A DNA stretch of 64,000 nucleotides, taken from contig NZ_JAOTIF010000016.1 of the NCBI RefSeq assembly GCF_025628885.1, positions 90,119 to 154,118 on the forward strand. The letters run 5' to 3'. A program made the translations under genes and the position numbers. The DNA is from Paraflavisolibacter caeni. GTDB taxonomy: Bacteria > Bacteroidota > Bacteroidia > Chitinophagales > Chitinophagaceae. Shown here one piece after another: positions 8,666-17,435 of this stretch. How positions within the stretch are numbered: position 1 is the first letter of the stretch; each line of letters starts with the position of its first letter. The notes beneath the pieces are model-generated. The model was not told the origin of the DNA, searched no databases, and saw only the letters and a program-made list of their open reading frames with translations.

Positions 8666-11600
8666 ATGTGCTCAATGAAAGTAAATAATTACAATCACCG
8701 CCAGCCGGAAGCAACAGGCTGGTACAAAACAACAGCGATGCTTCGTTCCTTAATGGTATTACTTGCCATTTTTCTAACACAATTAGCCTTTGGCCAAATA
8801 GGCGGAAAAGTGGCCGATGAAAATGGAAAACCAATGGCAGGTGTTTCCATAACTGTCAAAAACAATAAAGGTGCCGTTACAGATGTAAATGGTGAATTTG
8901 CATTAAATGTAAAACCTGGAACTGCCATTACAATTTCATACATTGGTTATGAAAGCCAACAGGTTGTAATAGGAAGTTCTAAAGACCTAAACATTGTACT
9001 TAAACCTTCGTCGAATGTATTGTCAGATGTAATAGTTACAACCGCCTTAGGCGTGAAAAAAAACAAAGACAAACTGGGTTTTGCGGTTACAGAAGTAAAA
9101 GGCGAGACTTTAGCCAAAACGAATGAACTAAACCCTATCAATGCTTTACAAGGCCGGGTGGCCGGTGTGCAAATCGATTTGGGTGGTTCAGGAGGCTTAA
9201 TGAGCAACTCAAAAATTTTAATTAGAGGTAACTCGTCTTTAGGTACCAACAACCAACCCATTTTTGTCGTTGATGGAGTGATCATTGATAACGATGTTTT
9301 TAGTGGTACAGGTAGGGATTTCGGTAATGATTTAAAAAATTTAAACTCCGAGGATTTTGAAAGTGTATCCATATTAAAAGGATCTGCCGCCGCCGCTTTA
9401 TATGGTTCAAGAGCTTTGAATGGAGTTGTATTGATTACTACCAAAAAAGGTAAGCAAAGAAAGGGGCTGGGTGTATCAGTAACACAAGCAGTGAATATCA
9501 CTAATCCTTATTCCGGACCAACTTTTCAAAATGAATTTGGAGGTGGTACCGTTGGTGATTTCTTTACAGACAACAGAGATCCCCATTATTCGGCGAATCA
9601 AAGATGGACAACGAAGGTATTCCCTATAGATCCGGTTACTGGCAAGCCATATATTGATCATCAAATAGGTCGTGAGTTGGAAAACTGGGGACCACGTATG
9701 CAAGGTCAGGATGTTATTAACTACGATGGCACTCCTACAAAATATTTACCACAACCCAATAACTTCTTGGATGCGTTCCAAAACGGTGTAGGCTATAATA
9801 CAAACGTAGCGATAGATGGGGGAACGGAAAAAAGTACCTTCAGATTTTCATACAATAGGAATAAGGCCACCGGTATTGTAAGAACAAATGAGTTTCTTAA
9901 AAACGCATTTGACATTCGCGTTACACACAAATTGAACAAAAGGATTGAGATTGACTTCAGTGGCGCTTATTCCAATTTTGATGGACAAAATCCCCCGAAC
10001 TTGGGCGGAGGTGACGCATACGCATCATACAACTTCGGTAGATTATATACATGGATGTTGCCAAGAAACTATGACACCAAATACTGGATGCAAAAACAAA
10101 ATTATACCAGCAAATTTGGCGGAGTTCCGGATCCAGGTAATAAATCAGAAACAAATTTAAGCCCTGAATCAAGATTCTGGTTCCAGGTTTTTGAAAGCGA
10201 GTTTACCAGAAGAGAACAGACCCTTCGCAGCAAATTAGCTTTGACTTACACGCTCAATGACTGGGCAAAAATTATGCTGGAAGGAAATATCAACAATCTT
10301 TATACAAAAAATGAGTCTAAAGAGTTAGGACAAGGCGCCAACTTTACAGGGGGTAGTTATTCATTAGGATTTGGAACAAAAGATAATAAATATGCCAAGT
10401 GGATGTTTCTTGTAGATAGAGATATCAATAAAGACATTACGTTTAATGGTTATATTGGTGGTGAAACACAGAGATCCACTATTATGGGCGAATCAAGCAG
10501 CACTGCAGGAGGCCTTATCTATCCAGGAAACTATTTTCTTTCCAATTCAGTGAATACGCCTACAACAAGTGGTGGCATTAGTTCTGATATGAAGACTAAT
10601 TCTTTATACGCAAGTGCTGATTTAGGGTATAAGGACATGCTATTCTTACAAACTACCTTGAGAGCCGACTGGACTTCTGTGCTTACTTACAGGAATGGCA
10701 GTGGAAATAATTTCTATCAGTATCCAGCAGCAAGTTTAGCATGGGTGTTTACCAAAACATTTGAAAACAAATTGCCTTCGTGGATCAGCTATGGTAAATT
10801 AAGAGGCAATATTGCTGATTTGGGTAAAGGCAATGTGAATCCGTTTGATATTAATCCAGGATATAGTATTAATGGATATAGTAACGCAAATGGAAATAAT
10901 GTTCCTTATTCTACATATAACACATCAGCTGTATTACAGCCTAATCTGAAGCCTCTCAAAAAAATATCGCAAGAATTAGGTCTCGAAATGCGCTTTTTAC
11001 AAAGTCGCCTTGGGTTTGATCTGAGTGTATACAAGGATAATACATATAACCAGGTTCTTGATATTACAGTACCTGTTGAGTCAGGTGTCAACGCTATCAA
11101 GATCAATGCCGGCAACTTGCAAAACAGAGGTATTGAATTCGCAATCGATGCCATTCCGGTAAGAAATAAAAATTTCTCCTGGAATACAGCATTTAATATT
11201 GCAACCAACCAAAATAAAATTATTGATTTATATACTGGAAGAACAGAATTTAACTTAGGAGCCAATATCGGTGAAATAAGCACTTGGGCAGTAGTTGGGA
11301 AATCTTATGGAACATTAAGAACCCAAATTCACTCAAAAACATTCCAGTCAAACGATCCAAAAGATCCAAGGAATGGCAAACCTATTCTCGCATGGCGTGA
11401 TGATGCCAGAACAGCATTTCCAAAAAGAAGCAATACCTGGCAAGATGTAGGAGATATCAACGCTAAGTTCAGAGCAGGATGGGATAATACGTTTACTTAC
11501 AAAAACCTGAGTTTAAACTGTTTGATCGATGCGAAGATTGGTGGTGATTTCGTAGCACTGTCTTATCGCTATGGAACGCATACCGGCGTATTCCCCAACT

Positions 11601-12118
11601 CTATTTTTGGACGTGATGCCCAATCTGGTGGTATTACATGGACATCTAAATATGCAAATGACGGTGGTACTTATGACGATGGCCGTATAGTGGATGGTGT
11701 GTTTGATAATGGAACAGTAGTTACTACACCTTCGGGAGCCAAACAGGATGTGAGTGGTATGACATTCGAAGAAGCATACAAAGCAGGTTTTGTTGAACCA
11801 ACGCATACACCACAGTTTTTCTATCGCTACGGTTCTTCCTCTACCGGAGTATCCGATTATTGGATCTTGGAAAACAGCTGGATCGCACTTCGTCAGGTTG
11901 CATTGAGCTACGCTGTACCTCAGAAATTTTATTCAAAAATGAAGTTGAATGGATTATCAGTATCTATGGTAGGCAGAGATCTGAACTATTTATATCAAAC
12001 ACTGCCCTACAACTTCAACCCAGGGGCTAATAACTCAAACAATACGGCGTATTCAGGAGAAGAAGGGTTCCTTCCAAAAATGAGAAATTTTGTGTTCACT
12101 CTTAGAGCATCGTTCTAA
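8666..12118 (+). CDS. SusC/RagA-family TonB-dependent outer membrane transporter
   Basis: 1150-residue outer-membrane receptor. The signal peptide is MLRSLMVLLAIFLTQLAFGQ at residues 25-44, so one of several upstream ATGs (8666, 8675) or the internal one at 8738 may be the true start. It is followed by a carboxypeptidase-like beta-sandwich (GGKVADENGKPMAGVSI) and a TonB-plug region with NPINALQGRVAGVQI and SVSILKGSAAAALYGSRALNGVVLITTKKG, cut here at motif level. The rest is a 22-strand barrel ending in FVFTLRASF. SusC proteins import glycans or peptides with a SusD lid. The partner susD follows after 39 bases. No glycoside hydrolase or regulator is adjacent, so the substrate is unknown. Confidence 0.93.
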   Translation: MCSMKVNNYNHRQPEATGWYKTTAMLRSLMVLLAIFLTQLAFGQIGGKVADENGKPMAGVSITVKNNKGAVTDVNGEFALNVKPGTAITISYIGYESQQVVIGSSKDLNIVLKPSSNVLSDVIVTTALGVKKNKDKLGFAVTEVKGETLAKTNELNPINALQGRVAGVQIDLGGSGGLMSNSKILIRGNSSLGTNNQPIFVVDGVIIDNDVFSGTGRDFGNDLKNLNSEDFESVSILKGSAAAALYGSRALNGVVLITTKKGKQRKGLGVSVTQAVNITNPYSGPTFQNEFGGGTVGDFFTDNRDPHYSANQRWTTKVFPIDPVTGKPYIDHQIGRELENWGPRMQGQDVINYDGTPTKYLPQPNNFLDAFQNGVGYNTNVAIDGGTEKSTFRFSYNRNKATGIVRTNEFLKNAFDIRVTHKLNKRIEIDFSGAYSNFDGQNPPNLGGGDAYASYNFGRLYTWMLPRNYDTKYWMQKQNYTSKFGGVPDPGNKSETNLSPESRFWFQVFESEFTRREQTLRSKLALTYTLNDWAKIMLEGNINNLYTKNESKELGQGANFTGGSYSLGFGTKDNKYAKWMFLVDRDINKDITFNGYIGGETQRSTIMGESSSTAGGLIYPGNYFLSNSVNTPTTSGGISSDMKTNSLYASADLGYKDMLFLQTTLRADWTSVLTYRNGSGNNFYQYPAASLAWVFTKTFENKLPSWISYGKLRGNIADLGKGNVNPFDINPGYSINGYSNANGNNVPYSTYNTSAVLQPNLKPLKKISQELGLEMRFLQSRLGFDLSVYKDNTYNQVLDITVPVESGVNAIKINAGNLQNRGIEFAIDAIPVRNKNFSWNTAFNIATNQNKIIDLYTGRTEFNLGANIGEISTWAVVGKSYGTLRTQIHSKTFQSNDPKDPRNGKPILAWRDDARTAFPKRSNTWQDVGDINAKFRAGWDNTFTYKNLSLNCLIDAKIGGDFVALSYRYGTHTGVFPNSIFGRDAQSGGITWTSKYANDGGTYDDGRIVDGVFDNGTVVTTPSGAKQDVSGMTFEEAYKAGFVEPTHTPQFFYRYGSSSTGVSDYWILENSWIALRQVALSYAVPQKFYSKMKLNGLSVSMVGRDLNYLYQTLPYNFNPGANNSNNTAYSGEEGFLPKMRNFVFTLRASF

Positions 12119-12157
12119 GGAAACTTATTTTTTAACTCATTATAATATAAATAAATT

Positions 12158-13831
12158 ATGATAAATAAATTAAAACTGGCAACCTTAATAGCGTTAGTGG
12201 CATTTGTAGGAGGTGCTTGTAAAAAGGACTTTGCTTCCATTAATACCCCTCCAAGCGTGGTTACCACTCCCGATGTTAAATACCTGTTTACATATTCTCA
12301 GGAAAGAATATTCAGATATCAGGCTCCCACAGAATGGGTGTATGAAAATATGGAGCAGCTTATGAGGTATACTCAATATGTTAGCACCAGTCCTTTTGAA
12401 TATCAAAGCGTTAATTCCAGGTATGGTACATATTACTTAAGCATATTACCAAATCTGTTTGAGATCAGAAAGCAAATTGATGCCAAACCAGATAAGAATG
12501 ATTACCAATATATGGCGGCTTCTACTTACATAATGCAAGTGCTGTTTGGTATCAAAGTAACTGATATGAATGGATCTATTCCTTATTCCCAGGCGGAGCA
12601 AGGAAGGTATGAAGCGAAATATGGTCCTGTGTATGATAATCAGGATCAACTATTTACAACATGGCTTTCAGAGTTGGATAACGCAATCGCAACATTGACA
12701 AACACATCTTTAACCAATCAACAATCGTATGGTAATAATGACATTTACTATAAAAGCGATTGGACTAAATGGGTAAAGCTTGCCAATACATTGAAGCTCA
12801 GAATAGCAGCACGGATTGAGAATCAAAATAGTGCAAAAGCAAAGCAAATATTCCAGCAGGTGATGCAAAATAGTGTTGGACCTATCACTACCGATGATGC
12901 GCAACTTTCGTATGCCAGCAAGGACTACGCAGGCATGGGTTCGGATATAAATTACAGAGCCGTTAGATATGGCAGTACTTCAATTATAAAGTTTTTGAAA
13001 AACACAGCCGACCCTCGCTTATTCATTTACTTTTCATCTAATGACTTAAAGGGTTCCTATAAAGATACATTGACCAAATACAATGTAAATCTTCCGGCTT
13101 TTGTTAATTCAAACGATCCGTTGATTAGTTATCAGGGAGCACCAGCGGACTGGACTACCGATACAACCTCTAAATACATAAGTACCCCTGTAAAAGCTGG
13201 TACCCAAAACTATTACCTGATATCAACGATCAATCGTCCATTCTTTTCGCCAACATGGAATGGTGCGAAAGGCTTGTTTACAGATATTCCGGTGACAAAT
13301 GCGGAATCATGTCTATTGATCGCTGAGTTTATTCAAAAGGGATATGGAGAGGGTGTTAATACAAAAGGAACCGCTGAAGACTGGTATAAGAAAGGGGTGA
13401 CTTCTTCCATAAAGACGATGAATGCAATAGCTGTTGCTGCACTATCAACCGTAGGGTATACTACAGATGGCACTTCAGAAATTGCCGCTTATCTGAACAA
13501 CCCTCAGGTTAAATTCAACGGAGTAAACGATTTGGAAAGAATCTATATTCAGCAATACCTGAACCTTTTCAGAAACGCGAACGAAGCATTTGTATTTTGC
13601 AGAAGAACAGGGTATCCTAAAAAAGTGTCAACCTATTACGCTCGTGAAACTTATACAACCCCTATTCCACGCAGATGGTGGCTGGGAGATCCCGGTGAAG
13701 TAAATAGGTCAAATTGGGCCAACGCTTTGAAAGAACAAGGCTTTACACAAAATGCCCAGGATGTTCAGACATTAAGTACGGAACGTGTTTGGTACGATAA
13801 AACAGCTCCTAATTTTGGAGAAGGTAAGTAA
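12158..13831 (+). CDS. SusD/RagB-like nutrient-binding lipoprotein
   Basis: 557-residue surface lipoprotein, the lid of the preceding SusC channel. The signal peptide MINKLKLATLIALVAFVGGAC ends at a lipobox cysteine (residue 21), followed by KKDF. The C-terminal FRNANEAFVFCRRTGYPK and the AEFIQKG helix fit the SusD-like_2 (PF12771) branch rather than classic SusD. The 39-base spacing to susC indicates one operon, and a strong terminator follows at 13854. Confidence 0.9.
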   Translation: MINKLKLATLIALVAFVGGACKKDFASINTPPSVVTTPDVKYLFTYSQERIFRYQAPTEWVYENMEQLMRYTQYVSTSPFEYQSVNSRYGTYYLSILPNLFEIRKQIDAKPDKNDYQYMAASTYIMQVLFGIKVTDMNGSIPYSQAEQGRYEAKYGPVYDNQDQLFTTWLSELDNAIATLTNTSLTNQQSYGNNDIYYKSDWTKWVKLANTLKLRIAARIENQNSAKAKQIFQQVMQNSVGPITTDDAQLSYASKDYAGMGSDINYRAVRYGSTSIIKFLKNTADPRLFIYFSSNDLKGSYKDTLTKYNVNLPAFVNSNDPLISYQGAPADWTTDTTSKYISTPVKAGTQNYYLISTINRPFFSPTWNGAKGLFTDIPVTNAESCLLIAEFIQKGYGEGVNTKGTAEDWYKKGVTSSIKTMNAIAVAALSTVGYTTDGTSEIAAYLNNPQVKFNGVNDLERIYIQQYLNLFRNANEAFVFCRRTGYPKKVSTYYARETYTTPIPRRWWLGDPGEVNRSNWANALKEQGFTQNAQDVQTLSTERVWYDKTAPNFGEGK

Positions 13832-13853
13832 CAATGTGAAGTATTAGCTAAAT

Positions 13854-13888
13854 AAAAAAGGCGGCAGGTTAAACTAGCCGCCTTTTTT
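13854..13888 (+). terminator. Rho-independent terminator of the susCD operon
   Basis: GGCGGC (13860-13865) pairs with GCCGCC (13877-13882), with six A before and six T after, so it could also work in reverse. It lies 22 bases after the susD stop. Confidence 0.88.
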
Positions 13889-14038
13889 ATTTAGACGATT
13901 CGAACTTCAGAAAAAACCGCTTTCGCAAACACGAAATACTCAATTGAAAAAGGTAGAATTTACCTACTTAAATGATGAACAGAAATGATTAACTACAAAA
14001 GGGATGAGAAATAGTGAAAGTAGTTTCAGGTTTGATTG

Positions 14039-14121
14039 TGGGCAGGAGTGGATTCGAACCACTGAAGTCGAAAGACAGCGGATTTACAGTCCGCCCCATT
14101 TGGCCGCTCTGGAACCTGCCC
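14039..14121 (-). tRNA. tRNA-Tyr (GUA)
   Basis: 83-nt tRNA on the minus strand. The acceptor stem GGGCAGG pairs perfectly with CCTGCCC, the discriminator is A, and the anticodon loop CTGTAAA gives GUA. The long variable arm is typical of tRNA-Tyr. It lies 10 bases downstream of tRNA-Thr. No CCA is encoded. Confidence 0.96.
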
Positions 14122-14131
14122 ATCGTTTTGG

Positions 14132-14204
14132 AGCCACTTGTCGGAATCGAACCAACGACCTACTGATTACAAATCAGTTGCTCTACCAGCTGAGCTAAAG
14201 TGGC
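14132..14204 (-). tRNA. tRNA-Thr (UGU)
   Basis: 73-nt tRNA on the minus strand. The acceptor stem GCCACTT pairs with AAGTGGC, and the anticodon loop TTTGTAA gives UGU. It is the first gene of a Thr-Tyr pair. Before the island inserted, tRNA-Phe would have lain just upstream, giving a Phe-Thr-Tyr cluster. Confidence 0.96.
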
Positions 14205-14252
14205 CTATTACATAAACGAAGCACTGTAGTGCAATTCAAAAAACAATTCATT

Positions 14253-14277
14253 AAAAAACCCCTGTGATGAACAGGGG
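14253..14277 (-). terminator. Minus-strand terminator, probably the former tRNA-Phe terminator
   Basis: Reading the minus strand, CCCCTGT pairs with ACAGGGG around a 5-base loop and is followed by six T. It lies just outside the left attachment repeat, where the 3' end of tRNA-Phe would have been before insertion. It now has no minus-strand gene directly upstream. Confidence 0.7.
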
Positions 14278-14282
14278 CGTTG

Positions 14283-14297
14283 TGTGGTGTGGGCCGG
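14283..14297. repeat. Left attachment repeat (attL core)
   Basis: TGTGGTGTGGGCCGG is identical to 22171-22185, which is the 3' end of tRNA-Phe plus two flanking bases. It marks the left end of a 7.9-kb island. The repeat is part of a 21-bp near-palindrome at 14286-14306 followed by six T, which could also act as a plus-strand terminator. Confidence 0.85.
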
Positions 14298-14426
14298 GCT
14301 CACACCTTTTTTATTTCTATTTCAATTATTAATCTAGTTGAACAGAAATAGCCTCTGTAATTAAGGAGTGCAAAGGTATTTGATTCAAAGTAAATAAAAG
14401 AAGAATAAGGAAGATAAATTTTAAAG

Positions 14427-14444
14427 TTCCCCCTATTCTTCCCC
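14427..14444. repeat. Left C-rich repeat, candidate integrase arm site
   Basis: TTCCCCCTATTCTTCCCC matches 22097-22114 near the other island end with two changes, in the same orientation. It contains two TTCCCC units 12 bases apart. It lies 130 bases from the left core and just ahead of the integrase gene, as expected for an arm-type site. Confidence 0.55.
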
Positions 14445-14495
14445 TATTTAAAAACCTAATTTGTATTAGTTCACAATTAAGAATGAACCTCTTTT

Positions 14496-15812
14496 ATGTC
14501 AAAAACACAAGGAAAAGTGTCTTTTTATTTAAAAGACCCCAAAGCAAAAGGATTAACAGCAGTAAGAGCAACATTTTGTTATAACAAAATGCAGATGAAA
14601 TATTATGAACCAAAACTTTCGATTCATCCTAAGTACTGGAATAGCAAAGAACAGAAGGCAAGGGAAGTTAGGGATATACCGTATTCTTCTTTTAATGCTA
14701 CATTGAAAGCAATTGCAAATGCTATTATTGAAGAATACCAAAAGTTTAAATTAGAAAACAGCAATTTAGAACCTACTATAGCACAGCTAAAAGAAAGGGT
14801 AAGCAAAGCGAGAAATAAAACCGGACAGGCAGAAGAGCGGGTAAAACAAGACTTATTTGGGTTTCTGGAAATGTATTTAAAAGACATATTTAAGAAAGTA
14901 AATCCACTAACTGGAAAACAAATAAGTTCAATTACGATTAGAGCGTATAAACAAACCTTTAGGCTATTGAAGGAATACAAAACCTACAGCAATAAATACC
15001 TAGACTTTGAACATATTGATACGGACTTCTATAATGATTTTACATACTTTCTTACACATGAAAAAGGTTATAAGTTAAATACAGTAGGCAAACATCATAG
15101 GAATATCAAAACTTTTATGCAAGAGGCATTAGATAGAAACCTAACAACAAATATTGCCTTTCGTAAAAAGTCATTTAGAGTAGTTTCAGAAAAAACAGAT
15201 GCCATTTATTTAAATGAAATGGAATTAAAAGAGTTAGAGAACCTGGATTTAAACAACGAGAAAAGGTTAGAAAAAGTAAGAGACCTATTTCTGGTGGGTT
15301 GTTGGACAGGATTAAGATTTTCAGACTTTTCAAAGATTAAAGCCCATAATATTAAAGATGAATTTATAGAAATAGAAACACAAAAAACGGGAGCAAAAGT
15401 CATTATTCCTATTCATCCTACTGTACGGAAGATTATCACTAAATATGAAGGTATTTACGCTAACTCATTGCCACCTGCTATTTCAAATCAAAAAATGAAT
15501 GATTATTTGAAAGAATTAGGAGGCAAGGTTGAATTATTAAAATCTCCTTTAACAATAGGAAACACTATTAAAGGAAGTAAAGTTTATCAGACAACTAGCA
15601 AATACGAGCTAATTGTTACACATACAGCTAGAAGAAGTTTTGCAACAAACCAATATATAAAAGGAATACCTACCTACGATATAATGAGGATTACTGGCCA
15701 TAAGACAGAAAAGGCATTTTTAAGGTACTTAAAACTTGAAAATAAGGATGCAGCTATTCGAATGAATAACTTCTGGAAAAACGAAGAAAACATATTGAAA
15801 GTTGTAGTATAA
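14496..15812 (+). CDS. int: Tyrosine recombinase / island integrase
   Basis: 438-residue site-specific recombinase expected to move the island in and out of tRNA-Phe. The N-terminal arm-binding domain of the Bacteroidota type lies near residues 5-50. A SAM-like core-binding domain follows (about 115-215), then the catalytic domain. Catalytic residues are visible: Arg274 (TGLR), His376 and Arg379 (HTAR), His402 (GHK) and the Tyr411 nucleophile (LRYLK). All are present, so it looks active. It is read inward from the left end. Confidence 0.95.
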   Translation: MSKTQGKVSFYLKDPKAKGLTAVRATFCYNKMQMKYYEPKLSIHPKYWNSKEQKAREVRDIPYSSFNATLKAIANAIIEEYQKFKLENSNLEPTIAQLKERVSKARNKTGQAEERVKQDLFGFLEMYLKDIFKKVNPLTGKQISSITIRAYKQTFRLLKEYKTYSNKYLDFEHIDTDFYNDFTYFLTHEKGYKLNTVGKHHRNIKTFMQEALDRNLTTNIAFRKKSFRVVSEKTDAIYLNEMELKELENLDLNNEKRLEKVRDLFLVGCWTGLRFSDFSKIKAHNIKDEFIEIETQKTGAKVIIPIHPTVRKIITKYEGIYANSLPPAISNQKMNDYLKELGGKVELLKSPLTIGNTIKGSKVYQTTSKYELIVTHTARRSFATNQYIKGIPTYDIMRITGHKTEKAFLRYLKLENKDAAIRMNNFWKNEENILKVVV

Positions 15813-15836
15813 ATGCAACTTCTCACATCAAATAAG

Positions 15837-15887
15837 TACTTGTATTATAGAGATGTACACATAAATTTTTTTTAGTTGATACAAGTA
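15837..15887. promoter_or_regulatory. Inverted repeat upstream of the excisionase-like gene
   Basis: TACTTGTAT (15837-15845) and ATACAAGTA (15879-15887) form a perfect 9-bp inverted repeat spaced by 33 bases, between the integrase stop and the HTH gene. It may be an operator or an excisionase-binding site. Confidence 0.4.
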
Positions 15888-15935
15888 TTTGTCTATTGAA
15901 ATTTGTCTTTATTTTGCCTAAATTATATAAGTTTT

Positions 15936-16247
15936 ATGTCACGCAACATTATTCTACAGGGCCTAACTGTTAACGAGTTAGAAAACCTGATAAAGAAGGT
16001 GGTTGCTGAGCAGCGGTTAACAGAAGTAGCATTATTGTCGAAGCAGGTTCCCTCTCAGAAGGAAACCACCTATTTAAGTAGGAAGCAGGTCTCAAAAAAA
16101 TTGAACCTCTCATTACCAACTTTAGCAAAGTACTCTAGTGAAGGCCTTATTCCAAGTTATAGGATTGGCAAACGAATTCTCTATCGAGAAGATGAAGTTA
16201 TTAAAGCATTAGAAGTAGTCCAAACTCAAAAATTTAAAAAATTATGA
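15936..16247 (+). CDS. Excisionase-type helix-turn-helix protein
   Basis: 103-residue DNA-binding protein. The N-terminal half is a helical region. The C-terminal half is a MerR-like/HTH_17 domain: TYLSRKQVSKKLNLSLPTL followed by SSEGLIPSYRIGKRILYREDEV. Such proteins next to integrases often act as excisionase or as regulator of the element. ATG 15936 is chosen over an upstream in-frame TTG at 15903 because the family match begins there. It overlaps the next gene by four bases. Confidence 0.8.
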   Translation: MSRNIILQGLTVNELENLIKKVVAEQRLTEVALLSKQVPSQKETTYLSRKQVSKKLNLSLPTLAKYSSEGLIPSYRIGKRILYREDEVIKALEVVQTQKFKKL

Positions 16248-16645
16248 GGAAAACTACTTTGATTCCTTTTAAAGGTGTTTATAAGAAACATCCTTTTATA
16301 AAAGGACATTATGAATTAGATAACCCGAAAGAATTTCAATTCAACTTCCTAGTTATTTCTCGTTCAAAAGCAGATTATTTAAGAAACATTGGGGCAAATG
16401 CTGTAATTAATTGCTTCAATGGAAAGACTAAGATTTTACATTCCGGTCTAATTGAATGTTATAACAACTGGTATTTTGGAGATACTATCTATAAATCTAC
16501 AAATAAGACATTTATTGTTTTGCGACATTTACCAGAAAGGAAAGAATTGATATTATATCTGTTTCAATCTTTCTACCCAAAAAGACCTTTTGAATTTGCT
16601 AGAAAGTTTATTTATCGAATTCTCCTAAAAGAAAAGGCAACCTAG
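16244..16645 (+). CDS. Island hypothetical protein
   Basis: 133-residue basic protein of unknown family, translationally coupled to the HTH gene by an ATGA overlap. It is rich in aromatic and basic residues (FKGVYKKHPFIKGHYEL, SFYPKRPFEFARKFIYRI) and has no signal peptide or clear membrane segment. Coupling to the excisionase-like gene suggests a role in island maintenance or mobility, but this is only context. Confidence 0.6.
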   Translation: MRKTTLIPFKGVYKKHPFIKGHYELDNPKEFQFNFLVISRSKADYLRNIGANAVINCFNGKTKILHSGLIECYNNWYFGDTIYKSTNKTFIVLRHLPERKELILYLFQSFYPKRPFEFARKFIYRILLKEKAT

Positions 16646-16674
16646 AAAGATCGCCTTTAATAAAACGTTGTTGT

Positions 16675-17304
16675 ATGTGCAAATATAATGCTAATCCTTT
16701 ATCGGGATTAGTCGGAAAGGTTTTGATTTTTTACTCCTTATTAGACCAATATAAATTAACAGAGCATGAGTACTGCATTATTGATTTAATAAGAAGAGGA
16801 TATGATAAGAGCAATGGATTTTGCTGTTGTAAAAAGAAAAATTTAGCCGAAATAATGGGTGTTACTCCAAGTCTTATTCATTTTCATATGGAAAAATTAG
16901 CAGAGAAAGGATTTATTGTAGCAATTAAAAACGGAATCAAAATTTCAGACTTAGAATTACTCGAAGATTTTTCAGCATATGTAAGTAAAGGACAATATGC
17001 GCAAGTATCATTTGACTTTAATAAAAAGTATGCTATAACACTTTTTCAAAGTATGATCTTATGGCGAATACATTATGTTAAGTATGTTTTGAAATATGAT
17101 GACGCAAGTATAGAGTATCTGTGTAGAGAAATCAATGTTCAAAGAAGCACAATGAATTATTGCATAGGTAAACTTGTAGATAAAGGATTAATTATTCATT
17201 ACAAGGGAACCTGCACTTTTGAAATTCCAGATGAAGTATTAGAGGAATTAAACAACATAAAAATTCAAAAACTGGTAAGAAAATATTCAAAATTTGGAAG
17301 CTAA
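16675..17304 (+). CDS. Two-winged-helix DNA-binding protein, possible plasmid-type replication initiator
   Basis: 209-residue cytoplasmic protein with two winged-helix-like units. One is at about 27-80 (LTEHEYCIIDLIRRGY, then NLAEIMGVTPSLIHFHMEKLAEKGFI); the second is at about 120-185 (IEYLCREINVQRSTMNYCIGKLVDKGLI). Tandem winged helices are the architecture of Rep_3/RepA-like iteron initiators. In line with this, four 12-bp iteron-like repeats begin in its 3' end and continue past its stop. A transcription regulator is the alternative. A small dyad, CTAATCC/GGATTAG, lies in its first codons. I do not recognise a precise family. Confidence 0.6.
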   Translation: MCKYNANPLSGLVGKVLIFYSLLDQYKLTEHEYCIIDLIRRGYDKSNGFCCCKKKNLAEIMGVTPSLIHFHMEKLAEKGFIVAIKNGIKISDLELLEDFSAYVSKGQYAQVSFDFNKKYAITLFQSMILWRIHYVKYVLKYDDASIEYLCREINVQRSTMNYCIGKLVDKGLIIHYKGTCTFEIPDEVLEELNNIKIQKLVRKYSKFGS

Positions 17305-17349
17305 AATTCAAAAACTGGAAAAGAAAAACGTAATAAGTTCAAAAACTGG
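17264..17349. repeat. Four iteron-like 12-bp direct repeats
   Basis: TTCAAAAACTGG occurs at 17264, 17307 and 17338, and a two-mismatch copy (TTCAAAATTTGG) at 17286. Starts are 22, 21 and 31 bases apart, close to two, two and three helical turns, so all copies face the same side of the DNA. The first two lie in the end of the winged-helix gene and the last two beyond its stop. This layout fits replication iterons or autoregulatory operators. Confidence 0.7.
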
Positions 17350-17392
17350 AAATAATTATATTAATAAAGAATAATCAAAAAAGCTATTTAAT

Positions 17393-17416
17393 GTGCCCTA
17401 ACTACGGTTAGGGCAC
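17393..17416 (+). terminator. Hairpin with UNCG-type tetraloop
   Basis: GTGCCCTAAC pairs with GTTAGGGCAC (10-bp perfect stem) around the loop TACG closed by C-G, a stable UNCG-class tetraloop. It follows the iterons and precedes the next gene by about 20 bases. No strong T-run follows, so it may be a terminator, an attenuator or an origin-associated structure. Confidence 0.5.
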
Positions 17417-17435
17417 TAATAATAAAATTTTAATC

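Noticed and set aside
14004..14198. 64-codon plus-strand open frame over the tRNA-Tyr and tRNA-Thr genes
   Set aside because: It is antisense to two perfect tRNA genes, and its peptide is a common false translation of tRNA complements.
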